Shown here piece after piece: positions 33,279-41,849 of a stretch of DNA of 64,000 bases. The stretch is from contig JACQZI010000017.1 in assembly GCA_016207825.1 (NCBI GenBank), forward strand, positions 1-64,000. The letters run 5' to 3'. The notes beneath the pieces are model-generated. The model searched no databases. It had not been told where the DNA came from and saw only the letters and a program-made list of their open reading frames with translations. The translations under genes and the position numbers were made by a program. The first letter of the stretch is position 1; each line of letters begins with the position of its first letter. This DNA is from Planctomycetota bacterium. Lineage in GTDB: Bacteria; Planctomycetota; MHYJ01; JACQXL01; JACQZI01.

Positions 33279-34241
33279 TTAATGATTTACTAAATTAGGC
33301 GGTTGTTTTCCGGAAAGCGCGATTACAACATTTTCGGCAACCATAGTGGCCATCTTATCCCTGGCCTCTTTTGTAGCACTGCCGATATGGGGCAATAAAA
33401 CAACGTTATCCAGTTTCAATAAAGCAGGATTGACTTTTGGCTCATTTTCGTATACATCTAAACCGGCACCGGCTATTTGACCTGATTTTAAAGCCACCAC
33501 CAACGCCTTTTCATTTACAACAGCCCCACGTGAGGTATTGACCAGATATGCGCTCGGCTTCATCAATGCAAATTCGTTTGAAGAAATCAGATGTTTAGTT
33601 TCCTGCATAAGAGGCGTATGTAAAGTTATAAAATCAGATTTACTTAAAACAGTGTGAAGACTGCTTTTCTTCGCTCCGGTTAAAAGCTCAAGTTTCCGAT
33701 TACGGGATAAATCTGTATATACAATTTCCATATTAAAACCTTTTGCTTTATAAGCAACCGCTTGTCCGATACGTCCAGCACCAATAATCCCAAGTATTTT
33801 ATTATTTAAACCGGTTCCTACCATCAAATCAGGCCGCCAAAACCACTTCTCTTTTTTACGGATAAACCTATCTGATTCCGCAATCCGCCTGGCGCAGGCA
33901 AAAATAAGTGCCCATGTTAATTCCGCCGTGGCATCAGTCAAAACACCCGGCGTATTTGTAACCATTATCCCCCGTTTAGAAGCATAAGAAACATCTATAT
34001 TATCATACCCGACAGAATAAGTAGCGATAATTTTAAGGTTACTACCGGCATTTATAATATCTTTATCAATATTATCCCCAAGGAGACATATTAACCCGTC
34101 TTTGTTTCTGACCCTTTCCAGTAATTCCCTTTTCGAGACCGGTTGCTTTTCAGATTTAATCTCAATATTAAAACGGTTCTTTTTAAGGATCGCCAAACCG
34201 CATTCCGGGATTTTTTGTGTTATATAAACGCTTTTATTCAT
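33279..34241 (-). CDS. D-isomer-specific 2-hydroxyacid dehydrogenase
   Basis: This is a 320-residue NAD(P)-dependent enzyme. It shows the Rossmann motif GIIGAGRIGQAVAYKAKGF near residue 150, the substrate-binding ATYSVGYDNID near 90, the catalytic Arg in VNTSRGAVVNEKAL, the Glu in DVYENEPKV, and the His in LPHIGSATKEARDKMA. It most resembles glyoxylate/hydroxypyruvate reductases, but phosphonate or other 2-hydroxyacid substrates cannot be excluded. The start is in an ATGA overlap with the DUF2344 gene. Confidence 0.91.
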   Translation of the reverse strand: MNKSVYITQKIPECGLAILKKNRFNIEIKSEKQPVSKRELLERVRNKDGLICLLGDNIDKDIINAGSNLKIIATYSVGYDNIDVSYASKRGIMVTNTPGVLTDATAELTWALIFACARRIAESDRFIRKKEKWFWRPDLMVGTGLNNKILGIIGAGRIGQAVAYKAKGFNMEIVYTDLSRNRKLELLTGAKKSSLHTVLSKSDFITLHTPLMQETKHLISSNEFALMKPSAYLVNTSRGAVVNEKALVVALKSGQIAGAGLDVYENEPKVNPALLKLDNVVLLPHIGSATKEARDKMATMVAENVVIALSGKQPPNLVNH

Positions 34242-34873
34242 ACACTGGCACTGTTAAGAATTGTTTTTATTTTACGCACATAAGCCGAGCTTAACTTCAC
34301 ACCGAAAGACTCAAGAACTTCTTCCGGAGAAACCGAACCTTCTGGCGTAAACTTAACGCCCAAGAACAGAGTCTGGTCGTTTAATTTACGAACATTTGTA
34401 ATAAATTTCTTAACATCCTTAAGCTGAACTTTTTCCTTGCGGGTGCGTTGAATCAACACCTGTTTCTGCTCCATAAACCTAGCGATTTGGTGTTCATCAG
34501 GACTGTCTTTATACGAATTAAAAATGATATGATATTCAACCTCTTCAACCTTGGGTAAAACAGTAGATAAAACCGGTTCAACTTCAATAATCTTTATGCC
34601 CGAGGGAAGTTGTGCCTGGAATTTTTTGATAACATCGTTTGGCGTAATCCATTCAGAAAGAATCATATAAATCACCTCATCGTTAGACTCAATACCCAAG
34701 CTCAAAGCAGTCGGGAAAGAAATTCTGGGACGCGGGTTAAAGCCTTCTGACATTTTTACAGGTATGTTACCACGCCTGACTGCTCTTTGAATTGCCGTCA
34801 TTAACTCACGATGGGAAAGAAAACGAGACTGGCCGTGTTTGGTAAAACGGACTTGTATAACAAACCGATTCAT
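34238..34873 (-). CDS. DUF2344 (radical SAM-linked) protein
   Basis: This 211-residue protein matches the radical SAM-linked family DUF2344/TIGR03936: RFTKHGQSRFLSHRELMTAI at the N terminus, then GNIPVKMSEGFNPRPRISFP near residue 35 and the later FTPEGSVSPEEVLESFG. In most genomes it sits next to or is fused with a B12-binding radical SAM protein and ribonuclease E/G. Neither is here, so it is an orphan copy. The downstream dehydrogenase is translationally coupled. Its biochemical function is not established. Confidence 0.88.
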   Translation of the reverse strand: MNRFVIQVRFTKHGQSRFLSHRELMTAIQRAVRRGNIPVKMSEGFNPRPRISFPTALSLGIESNDEVIYMILSEWITPNDVIKKFQAQLPSGIKIIEVEPVLSTVLPKVEEVEYHIIFNSYKDSPDEHQIARFMEQKQVLIQRTRKEKVQLKDVKKFITNVRKLNDQTLFLGVKFTPEGSVSPEEVLESFGVKLSSAYVRKIKTILNSASV

Positions 34874-34879
34874 TAAGAT

Positions 34880-34908
34880 ATTTTACGATGATAAAAAAGG
34901 ATTGTCAA
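34880..34908 (-). promoter_or_regulatory. sigma70 promoter for the DUF2344-dehydrogenase operon
   Basis: On the minus strand TTGACA (34908-34903) and TAAAAT (34885-34880) are separated by 17 bp. The start codon is only 6 nt after the -10 box, so the transcript is nearly leaderless unless another promoter is used. Confidence 0.7.
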
Positions 34909-34991
34909 GCAAAAGCTCAATCACTCTGCTAGAAAAGCATTAGGTAATACCTACAAGAGCAACAGTTGTTTAAACCGAATTCCTATCCCTA

Positions 34992-36827
34992 TTATTCCTT
35001 ATCCGGGTTCATTCCCTCCTCTGCTTTTTTTACTTCTTCAAGCTCGCTGGCTAACGCCTTCTGGCTTTCTTCGGCATTGCGAATAATACGGGGGGTTAAG
35101 AAAATAAGCAAATATGATTTGCGGATGGAATCATTCGTATACTTAAAGAGGAAATCACCCAATACAGGAATATCACCAAGCAAGGGGATTTTAGTTATGG
35201 TTTTACCCAAACGCTCCGTAGACAACCCACCGATTACTGCAGTTTGATTATCCTGCACAATTAAATGTGTCACCAAAGTTGACTCCTGTATCCTCGGTAA
35301 ATCAATTGAGTTAGCAGTTCCGGCCGTAGTAACGGTGAAAGTGTCAAATCCCTGAGGAGTAGTCGCTTTAGCTCCGGTAAGAACCGTATTTTTGGGTATT
35401 ATGGTCAGCATTATTTTCCCTGTCCCTCTAATTATATTGGGAACCACCAAAAGCTGGAACCCTTGCTCAGCAGGAGATTTACTTGCTTCTTTAATAGTCA
35501 CCTGTGAAGTAGCGCCACCTGCCGTTGCCTCAGTAACGGTAACTTCCGGATAATGAATTTTTTCGCCAACCCAAATCGTCGATTCTTTTCCATCAAGCGT
35601 CATAATAAAAGGACGTTGCTCCAACTTTGAAAAAGCATCTTTTGAAAATATCCTCAAAGTGGATGTTAAATCAAAAGTGCTCAAAAAGCCCATGGCAAAT
35701 TCACCGGCCTTATAAGTACCAGTTGACCCAGCTTCTAGCTCACCACCAACCCCAAATGGAGCTCGCGTAAGGCGTGTTTTATCAACCGCTGAACCGGAGC
35801 TTGTTGATTTAGGAACGGATGTGATTTTCCATCCGTCTGTTTCACCGGTGGTTGTATAATCTATACCGAATTTAAGCAAATCCTCGTTTGAAGTATTGAC
35901 AAAGTTAACCATAAACATTATTTGTAACGGTTCAATATCCAGCTGTTTTACCATTTTTTCCATTTCATCCAAAGCAGGTTTGGTATCCTTGGCGATAATA
36001 CTATTAGTTTTTCCGTCATATTTAAGCATGCCATTCGGGGAAAGCATATTTTGAAGTATTTCGAGTACGGTAAATTCCTTAGCCGGGTCGGGTTTTTGCG
36101 CGCTGCCTAATGCGTATGTAACGCTTATAGTTGCACGGTAATCTGTAGGAGGCCGCAAATATTGCAACTGGAAGATGCGGGTTTCCAGTTGTGAAGTCAA
36201 GGCTTCCTGACGGATTATCCTGTAAACATTATGCGCCTCTTTAACCACCACGAAACCGGACGTTTTACAGACATATTCCAACGCTTCCATCCACGGCACT
36301 TTAGAAAATTTGAATTTAGGCACGGTTACGCCTTCAACATCCCTCGCTATAATAATACTTACTCCGGCCATATCGGCAATACGGTTAATAATTTTATCCA
36401 TTTGTCTTTTTTCCGGAGCATCACTGGTGATTTCCATGTCAACCCAAACGGCTCTCTTAATCTGAAAATAATTCAATTTGACTTCTTCGACAATGCAATC
36501 GCTCAAACGAACCGCCTCATTTAAAACATCGCGCCAAGGCAATTTGTTAACAGCCAATTGCTGGTTTATAACCACAGAATTATCCACTGTGATATCAGCA
36601 ATTATAGTTACGCCTATTTTTTCAGATATGAATGTAAGTATATCCCTTAAAGGAGTATCTTTATTCCATTCGTTGGTAATGACCATCTCCTGTATGGAAA
36701 CATCTTGTTTAACCTCATCGGCTTTCGGCGGTTGTGGCGTTACGACCGGTTCATCCGATACACCTATTCCGCAAAAGGACATGACCAATCCGAACGAAAG
36801 TAAAACTATAAGATATCGCTTTGCCAT
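34992..36827 (-). CDS. pilQ: Type IV pilus secretin PilQ-like
   Basis: This 611-residue protein is an outer-membrane channel subunit. A signal peptide (about 1-24) is followed by an N0-like region (LRDILTFISEKIGVTIIADI near 62), repeated N1-type domains (VPWMEALEYVCKTSGFVVV, near 175), and the secretin domain from about 320 to the end. That domain contains EPLQIMFMVNFVNTSNEDLLKFGID, VVPNIIRGTGKIMLTI, and the closing VIGGLSTERLGKTITKIPLLGDIPVLG. AGGAGG precedes the ATG at 36827. It is the last gene of the pilM operon. Confidence 0.93.
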   Translation of the reverse strand: MAKRYLIVLLSFGLVMSFCGIGVSDEPVVTPQPPKADEVKQDVSIQEMVITNEWNKDTPLRDILTFISEKIGVTIIADITVDNSVVINQQLAVNKLPWRDVLNEAVRLSDCIVEEVKLNYFQIKRAVWVDMEITSDAPEKRQMDKIINRIADMAGVSIIIARDVEGVTVPKFKFSKVPWMEALEYVCKTSGFVVVKEAHNVYRIIRQEALTSQLETRIFQLQYLRPPTDYRATISVTYALGSAQKPDPAKEFTVLEILQNMLSPNGMLKYDGKTNSIIAKDTKPALDEMEKMVKQLDIEPLQIMFMVNFVNTSNEDLLKFGIDYTTTGETDGWKITSVPKSTSSGSAVDKTRLTRAPFGVGGELEAGSTGTYKAGEFAMGFLSTFDLTSTLRIFSKDAFSKLEQRPFIMTLDGKESTIWVGEKIHYPEVTVTEATAGGATSQVTIKEASKSPAEQGFQLLVVPNIIRGTGKIMLTIIPKNTVLTGAKATTPQGFDTFTVTTAGTANSIDLPRIQESTLVTHLIVQDNQTAVIGGLSTERLGKTITKIPLLGDIPVLGDFLFKYTNDSIRKSYLLIFLTPRIIRNAEESQKALASELEEVKKAEEGMNPDKE

Positions 36828-36865
36828 TTTGAGCCTCCTTTTCATATAAGTTAAAGTTAATTACC

Positions 36866-38578
36866 TTATTTTAAGACCAATTCTTCCCCTTTATAAGAAA
36901 ATATGACTTTTTTATCCTTAGTAATCTTCTTTACGATAAGGCCTTCCTCAACCTTTTCATTTTCACCGTAATAATTCCCGTTAATTAAAACAGAGGCGAC
37001 CGGCGTTTCCTGCGTAAAAGCAAACACGTCGTTAAACCGTAGCCCGAAAATACTTATTTTAAATGGTGATTTTAAAGCAACGATATCTCGCTTCTCATAA
37101 AACAAGACGCCATCAATCTTTATTCCCTTTACCGTATAAAACTCGTTGATTATCTTTGCCCGATTATTAAAACCTTCAACTTCTATAGCCAATTCCATTA
37201 TTTTTTGCTCATATTCCGTGCCCTTGATTTCTTCCCGTGCACAATATTCTTTGAGGGTCTTTAATTTCTCTTCGAGTTTTCCGAAGAGGTTTTTTTCTAT
37301 TGCAGCATTAAGGTCTTTTTTAATATCCGCCAAAATAGCGGCTGCGTTATCGCGCAAGTCTTTGGCGCGCTCGTAAAGCAATTGCTTAATCGGGAAAATC
37401 TCTTCAAGCCTTTTTACGACCTCATCCATTTGTTGTTTAAAATCTGTTTTATCTGTCTTATTAAGAGCCTCGTAAATGGCGCGGATTTCCAAATACTTAT
37501 CGGAGAGTTCTTTTTCTTTGGTTTCCGGCTTCATTGTTTCATCCGCTATCATTTTTTCCATTTTACTTAATGAGTCCTTAGCACTATCGACTTTTTTTAA
37601 CCATTCTAAATCATCTCCCGGATTTCCGTCTGACCCTGCGGGGCCTTCTCCTTTATTATCCCCTAAAAAATCCAAGTAAGGAGCTTTCTTAGCACCTTTA
37701 GGCGTATGGCGCGGGATAAACGGATCTATCCGTCCGTTTACGTCAAAAACCGTCCTCTTCTTTGAGCGCGCTTCTTCTTTCGAAACCATTGTCATAACCA
37801 TATAATCATTCGTGAATTTCACGATATAGCCTTCCCTGTCTATTATTATTTTAAAGGTGTTCGGTTTAATTGCGGCGTCCGTATATTGGCATTCCACAAG
37901 ATGACCTTCGGTCTCCTTCCCCATGACAATCTCGGTAATCTTACCGACTAATTTAACCTTTAATTCAGCCAGAGGAGAAGCGATACGCCCTTCGAAAATT
38001 ATAGAGACCCCTTCGGTCAAATTTCTTGTCGGGTCAGGTGGCTGTTTAATAAGCCTACCGATGCATTCAAAATCATAAATCCCCCCTGCGGGAATCGGTT
38101 TTTCTGTTACATAAGTCTTATTGCTTGTCAGCAAATATTTAAAAACAATTTTATCTTCCTCGGCGTTTATAACAAGGTCTTTTTCCATATCCCTGCCAAC
38201 CTGTCTGGTGGCCTCTATAAAAGAAAGATTATCCTGCCTGATATATATGGTTTTAATCTTGCGCTGTATTGGTAGATTAATCCCTGTTCTGGTCGGCGCC
38301 ACTTCAGCCACTATTTTCCATGCAGGAGCTTCTTTAACAGTTACACTGGTCCATGTGGTATGGCCAAACCCAATCTGCAACCCCTTAGAATCTGTTATCA
38401 TATACCAAATCTCTTTTGTAACCGGCTCCTGTTCCGGCTTAGCAGTTTCCTCTTTTCCTGATTGCCCCCAAACATTAACATTTTGAACAAACAATATTCC
38501 CGTAATCATGACGATTAAAACAATCATCATTAAGGAACGATGCATAAAAACATATATTAAATCAATTTTAGTTCTCAT
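36866..38578 (-). CDS. Large PilP-like component of the pilus operon
   Basis: This is a 570-residue protein. An N-terminal membrane or signal segment (about 14-32) is followed by a beta-rich domain (about 50-290), a helical coiled-coil region (about 325-470, rich in Lys/Glu), and a C-terminal ~85-residue domain. That last domain, with KGIKIDGVLFYEKRDIVALK and VEEGLIVKKITKDKKVIFSY, resembles the PilP/GspC homology region that docks onto the secretin. Its place between pilO and pilQ is where pilP normally sits. It is about three times the length of classical PilP, so the added domains are lineage-specific. It starts 1 nt after pilO. Confidence 0.75.
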   Translation of the reverse strand: MRTKIDLIYVFMHRSLMMIVLIVMITGILFVQNVNVWGQSGKEETAKPEQEPVTKEIWYMITDSKGLQIGFGHTTWTSVTVKEAPAWKIVAEVAPTRTGINLPIQRKIKTIYIRQDNLSFIEATRQVGRDMEKDLVINAEEDKIVFKYLLTSNKTYVTEKPIPAGGIYDFECIGRLIKQPPDPTRNLTEGVSIIFEGRIASPLAELKVKLVGKITEIVMGKETEGHLVECQYTDAAIKPNTFKIIIDREGYIVKFTNDYMVMTMVSKEEARSKKRTVFDVNGRIDPFIPRHTPKGAKKAPYLDFLGDNKGEGPAGSDGNPGDDLEWLKKVDSAKDSLSKMEKMIADETMKPETKEKELSDKYLEIRAIYEALNKTDKTDFKQQMDEVVKRLEEIFPIKQLLYERAKDLRDNAAAILADIKKDLNAAIEKNLFGKLEEKLKTLKEYCAREEIKGTEYEQKIMELAIEVEGFNNRAKIINEFYTVKGIKIDGVLFYEKRDIVALKSPFKISIFGLRFNDVFAFTQETPVASVLINGNYYGENEKVEEGLIVKKITKDKKVIFSYKGEELVLK

Positions 38579-38579
38579 A

Positions 38580-39167
38580 CTATTTAGCTGAATTTACGTA
38601 AGTGGTTATTTTAATAGTCAGCTCATGAATAATTTCGCCTGTTTTCAAAGCATCCCCCATTTTTATCGGCCTGAAAGAAAAACTGCTTACTTTAATAAAA
38701 CGAGGATATTCTTCCAGTAGAGAAATAAATTTAATCAAATCAAATAATTTACCTTCAAGCTGTAAATCATAAGAAATCTGCTCGAAATCCGCGGTTACCG
38801 GAGCAGCTGATCCACGCCCGCCGCTGCTTTGAGTAATAGATGCTGTTTTTAAAACAACATTCACGCTATCGCTTAACCCGGTCAATGTCTCGACAAACAC
38901 TTCGTAAGCAACCTCGTTTTTAGTCGGCAGTTGTTTTTGAAGCTCCTTGTTTTCTTCTTCAAGCTTTACTATGTCGTTTTCCAGTTCTTGTTTTTTCGGA
39001 AGTTGTTCTGACGCCGTCTTTAGCTTTGTTTCTATGCCTGCCAGTTCGGTACGCGCCTGGCTGAGATTCTTCCGAAAAACGAATATCCCCAATACCGCCA
39101 GGGTAACAGCAACAACCCCGGCCACGCCGAGCGTAACAAACAACAACTGTTTTTCTGACAATCTCAT
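38580..39167 (-). CDS. pilO: Type IV pilus assembly protein PilO
   Basis: This 195-residue protein has one N-terminal membrane helix (about 9-31, LFVTLGVAGVVAVTLAVLGIF), then a coiled coil (about 33-85), then a ferredoxin-like fold (about 90-190) with LQLEGKLFDLIKFISLLEEYPRFIKV, the best-conserved PilO segment. It pairs with PilN in the inner-membrane alignment complex. It is 1 nt from pilN. Confidence 0.9.
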   Translation of the reverse strand: MRLSEKQLLFVTLGVAGVVAVTLAVLGIFVFRKNLSQARTELAGIETKLKTASEQLPKKQELENDIVKLEEENKELQKQLPTKNEVAYEVFVETLTGLSDSVNVVLKTASITQSSGGRGSAAPVTADFEQISYDLQLEGKLFDLIKFISLLEEYPRFIKVSSFSFRPIKMGDALKTGEIIHELTIKITTYVNSAK

Positions 39168-39168
39168 C

Positions 39169-39813
39169 TTACTTGGTTCCTGTAACGGGTAAACGATACA
39201 GCTCTATCTGGAAATCAGCTATCCAGTCTTCTTTCGCATCCGTTGCGTTAAGTTTAAACGTCAACTCTTCATTTATACCGCCATTAAAAATATCTATTAA
39301 TTCCGGGGTGTTTTTCAGCCTGCGGCGGAAATCTGTCATAATTATGATAGGATTTTTACTTTCGTCCGGGGCCACTGCCTGGCAATTCATTTTTATCATG
39401 GCTTCAATAGCTTTTTTTGTCCTGGTTCCACCGATTGCTTTATCGGCGCATTCAAAACTCGTCACCCAAACAGTCTGATTTTCGTGCAACACATCAAAAA
39501 GCGTATCAATTGCATGCCACCATTTGAAAACGCGTGATTTTGTAATCTTTTCCGCAGCTTCTTTCCACTTCTTTAAGTCATTTTTTTTCTGCTCTAAAGC
39601 TGGAATCTGATTTAAAATTGCTTCTACTTTAGCCAATTCTACGTTCTTCTCTGTAATATCCTGTTTTACTTTCTTGGTATCCATCATGGTTTTGACATCC
39701 CAACCTAAAACGCCTAGACATACTACCACGGCTATAATAATACCAACGAACCGTGGTAATGGTGTTCGTTCTTTACGCCTTCGTTCAAACGGAATCAGGT
39801 TTATTTTTAACAT
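39169..39813 (-). CDS. pilN: Type IV pilus assembly protein PilN
   Basis: This is a 214-residue protein. The N terminus MLKINLIPFERRRKER is the PilM-binding motif (consensus INLLP-x-R). A membrane helix follows (about 22-42), then a coiled coil and a periplasmic alpha/beta domain. It sits between pilM and pilO with 4 and 1 nt gaps, as in the conserved operon. Confidence 0.92.
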   Translation of the reverse strand: MLKINLIPFERRRKERTPLPRFVGIIIAVVVCLGVLGWDVKTMMDTKKVKQDITEKNVELAKVEAILNQIPALEQKKNDLKKWKEAAEKITKSRVFKWWHAIDTLFDVLHENQTVWVTSFECADKAIGGTRTKKAIEAMIKMNCQAVAPDESKNPIIIMTDFRRRLKNTPELIDIFNGGINEELTFKLNATDAKEDWIADFQIELYRLPVTGTK

Positions 39814-39817
39814 ATGC

Positions 39818-40882
39818 TTATTTCGGTTTTACGCGGGAAGCCAACCCTATTGCTATAGCCAAACGGGAAGCATGCCGCCCGATATCTTCTTTCGTAAGCT
39901 TTTCTTCATCAACCGCCAAATACTCCAATGGATTCCACCAAATCGGACGTTTCTCCAGGTTCTTTTCAAAAGCATCTTCCAACCCAACCAAACGGCCGCT
40001 TCCTCCGGAAAGATAAACCATGTCTATTGGTTTTTCAAACTGGTGCTCAAAGTAATCAAAAGATAAATGCACTTCGTGAATCAAATCATCCACCAAAGAA
40101 GCTGTTGCATCTTTAATATCTTCTATTTTATCAGCCGGGTTGCATTTAAGTTCGTCGGCCTGAGCAGACTGCAATCCGGTTCTTTTGCTTATTGCCTCCG
40201 TGAAATCATTCCCGGCAATGGTTATCTCACGTGTAAAACAGGAAACAGGACCTGACATAATATTCAACGACGACTTAATGGTCCCGATATCAATCAAAGC
40301 TATTGTCTTATTATCCTCGACCTTACCTTGATTAGCCGCCAGCATCTGGTGAAGCTCGTAAGCGTTGCCAAGAGCAAAAGTATCTATATCAATAATATAC
40401 GGCCATAGCCCAGCTCCTTCCAAAATAGCCAGGTGGTCTTCAATCAAAGTCCGTTTGGAAGCCACCAAAACCACCTTCATCTCTTTGTTTGCAGAATCCG
40501 CCGGCGGCGCTTCTGCGCTTGCCGGAGCAGGCAAATCCATGCGCTGGCAATCGAGCACAACTTCATTTGCTTCAAAAGGAATATACTTGCTGGCTTCATA
40601 TTTTATGGCATTAGGCAATTCTTCATCAGACATTTCCGGCATTGTGATATAACGAACGATAACCGGCCTTCCGGAAACTGCCGTTACCACTTTCTTTGAA
40701 CTAAACCCCGCTTTTTGGAACAGGCTTTTCAGGAATTCCTTCAAATCGGCTCCGGCCGGTATATCTTCAACGGCATAACCGGTAATGGTATAAACGCCTT
40801 CTCCGCTGACAAGCTCAACGGCCTTAACGCATTTACTCCCGATATCCAAGCCGATTAACGATTTTCCTTTTATTTTCGCCAT
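39818..40882 (-). CDS. pilM: Type IV pilus assembly ATPase-fold protein PilM
   Basis: This 354-residue actin-like (FtsA-fold) cytoplasmic protein binds the N terminus of PilN. It shows the phosphate motif IGLDIGSKCVKAVEL at residues 9-23, YITMPEMSDEELPNAIKYEASKYIPF near 75, the second motif ALIDIGTIKSSLNI near 195, and YLSGGSGRLVGLEDAFEKNL near 275. The length matches the family. Confidence 0.94.
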   Translation of the reverse strand: MAKIKGKSLIGLDIGSKCVKAVELVSGEGVYTITGYAVEDIPAGADLKEFLKSLFQKAGFSSKKVVTAVSGRPVIVRYITMPEMSDEELPNAIKYEASKYIPFEANEVVLDCQRMDLPAPASAEAPPADSANKEMKVVLVASKRTLIEDHLAILEGAGLWPYIIDIDTFALGNAYELHQMLAANQGKVEDNKTIALIDIGTIKSSLNIMSGPVSCFTREITIAGNDFTEAISKRTGLQSAQADELKCNPADKIEDIKDATASLVDDLIHEVHLSFDYFEHQFEKPIDMVYLSGGSGRLVGLEDAFEKNLEKRPIWWNPLEYLAVDEEKLTKEDIGRHASRLAIAIGLASRVKPK

Positions 40883-40895
40883 AAAATTTATATTT

Positions 40896-41669
40896 TCACG
40901 CTAACGTTAAAGACGTATGATGACGTTTGACTTTTTTAGCGAAATACTCATTCGCCTTATTATAGGAATCAATATCGCCTATGTCAAACCATTTACCCTT
41001 CATTTCACAACCAAAAAGAGCAGTTTGCTTATAAAGCCATTGGATATAATAACCGGGCGCATCCGGGTTATAACAGCAATCCAAATAATCGTTTATTAAC
41101 CCTAACCTATCCCTGGAAAAAATATACAAACAAACAGCCGCTAATGTGCTTTTGGGAACAGGCGGCTTTTCTTCAAATTCAACTATTTGTTTGGCTTTAT
41201 TTAAAGTAGCAATACCATACTGGGAAAGAAGCTTTTCGTCAAGTTTTTTAAGATTAATTAACGCAATACAAGGCCCTTTCTTTTTATAAAAATCCACGAG
41301 CGGTTTCAGCGCGAAATCAAAAAGATTATCTCCTGCCACAATCAAAAGGTCATCGTTTATCTTCTCCTGTTCAATCACAAAACGGATATCCTTGATTGCA
41401 CCTAACCTGTCATCAGGAGAAGTCGTACCGTCGTTAACCACCGTAATTTTCTTTGGACCTTTAAATTCTTTTACCCACCTCTCGTAATTCGGATAAAACC
41501 GCTGGTTAACCACGATAAACAATTCCTTAATCTCTTTGATTTTATTCAGGCGTTCAATCGTCCAGTTAATCACCGGTTTGCCGGCAATTGCCAGTAATGG
41601 CTTGGGCATATTTTGGGTTAGCGGGTATAATCTAACGCCGTATCCGGCTCCTAATATCAATGCCTTCAT
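40896..41669 (-). CDS. Sugar-1-phosphate nucleotidyltransferase
   Basis: This 257-residue enzyme of the NTP-transferase family couples a sugar 1-phosphate to a nucleotide. The signature GAGYGVRLYPLTQNMPKPLL is at residues 7-26, the metal-binding Asp lies in IVAGDNLFDF near 107, and EFEEKPPVPKS near 170 follows. The C-terminal acyltransferase domain of GlmU-type proteins is absent. The exact sugar cannot be read. It heads the pilus operon (14 nt before pilM) behind a good promoter, which may point to pilus or surface glycosylation. Confidence 0.88.
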   Translation of the reverse strand: MKALILGAGYGVRLYPLTQNMPKPLLAIAGKPVINWTIERLNKIKEIKELFIVVNQRFYPNYERWVKEFKGPKKITVVNDGTTSPDDRLGAIKDIRFVIEQEKINDDLLIVAGDNLFDFALKPLVDFYKKKGPCIALINLKKLDEKLLSQYGIATLNKAKQIVEFEEKPPVPKSTLAAVCLYIFSRDRLGLINDYLDCCYNPDAPGYYIQWLYKQTALFGCEMKGKWFDIGDIDSYNKANEYFAKKVKRHHTSLTLA

Positions 41670-41679
41670 AATTTTCTTT

Positions 41680-41707
41680 ATTATAAATTAATACGGCGTG
41701 CGGTCAA
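41680..41707 (-). promoter_or_regulatory. sigma70 promoter for the nucleotidyltransferase-pilMNOQ operon
   Basis: On the minus strand TTGACC (41707-41702) and TATAAT (41685-41680) are separated by 16 bp. The start codon lies 10 nt after the -10 box. Confidence 0.75.
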
Positions 41708-41802
41708 GAAAATATACATACATAACTATAAAGATAATACGCCTCCCCTCTTAAAACAACAAATTCCCCCGCTTTTCAGGCTTTTCAATCCCTTTATTAT
41801 CC

Positions 41803-41830
41803 TTGACAAACTTATACGGGCTGATATATT
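41803..41830 (+). promoter_or_regulatory. sigma70 promoter for argS
   Basis: TTGACA (41803-41808) and TATATT (41825-41830) are separated by 16 bp. The argS ATG is 19 nt after the -10 box, and I see no Shine-Dalgarno sequence in the short leader. Confidence 0.8.
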
Positions 41831-41849
41831 TAGTTCTCAAATAGCTTTT

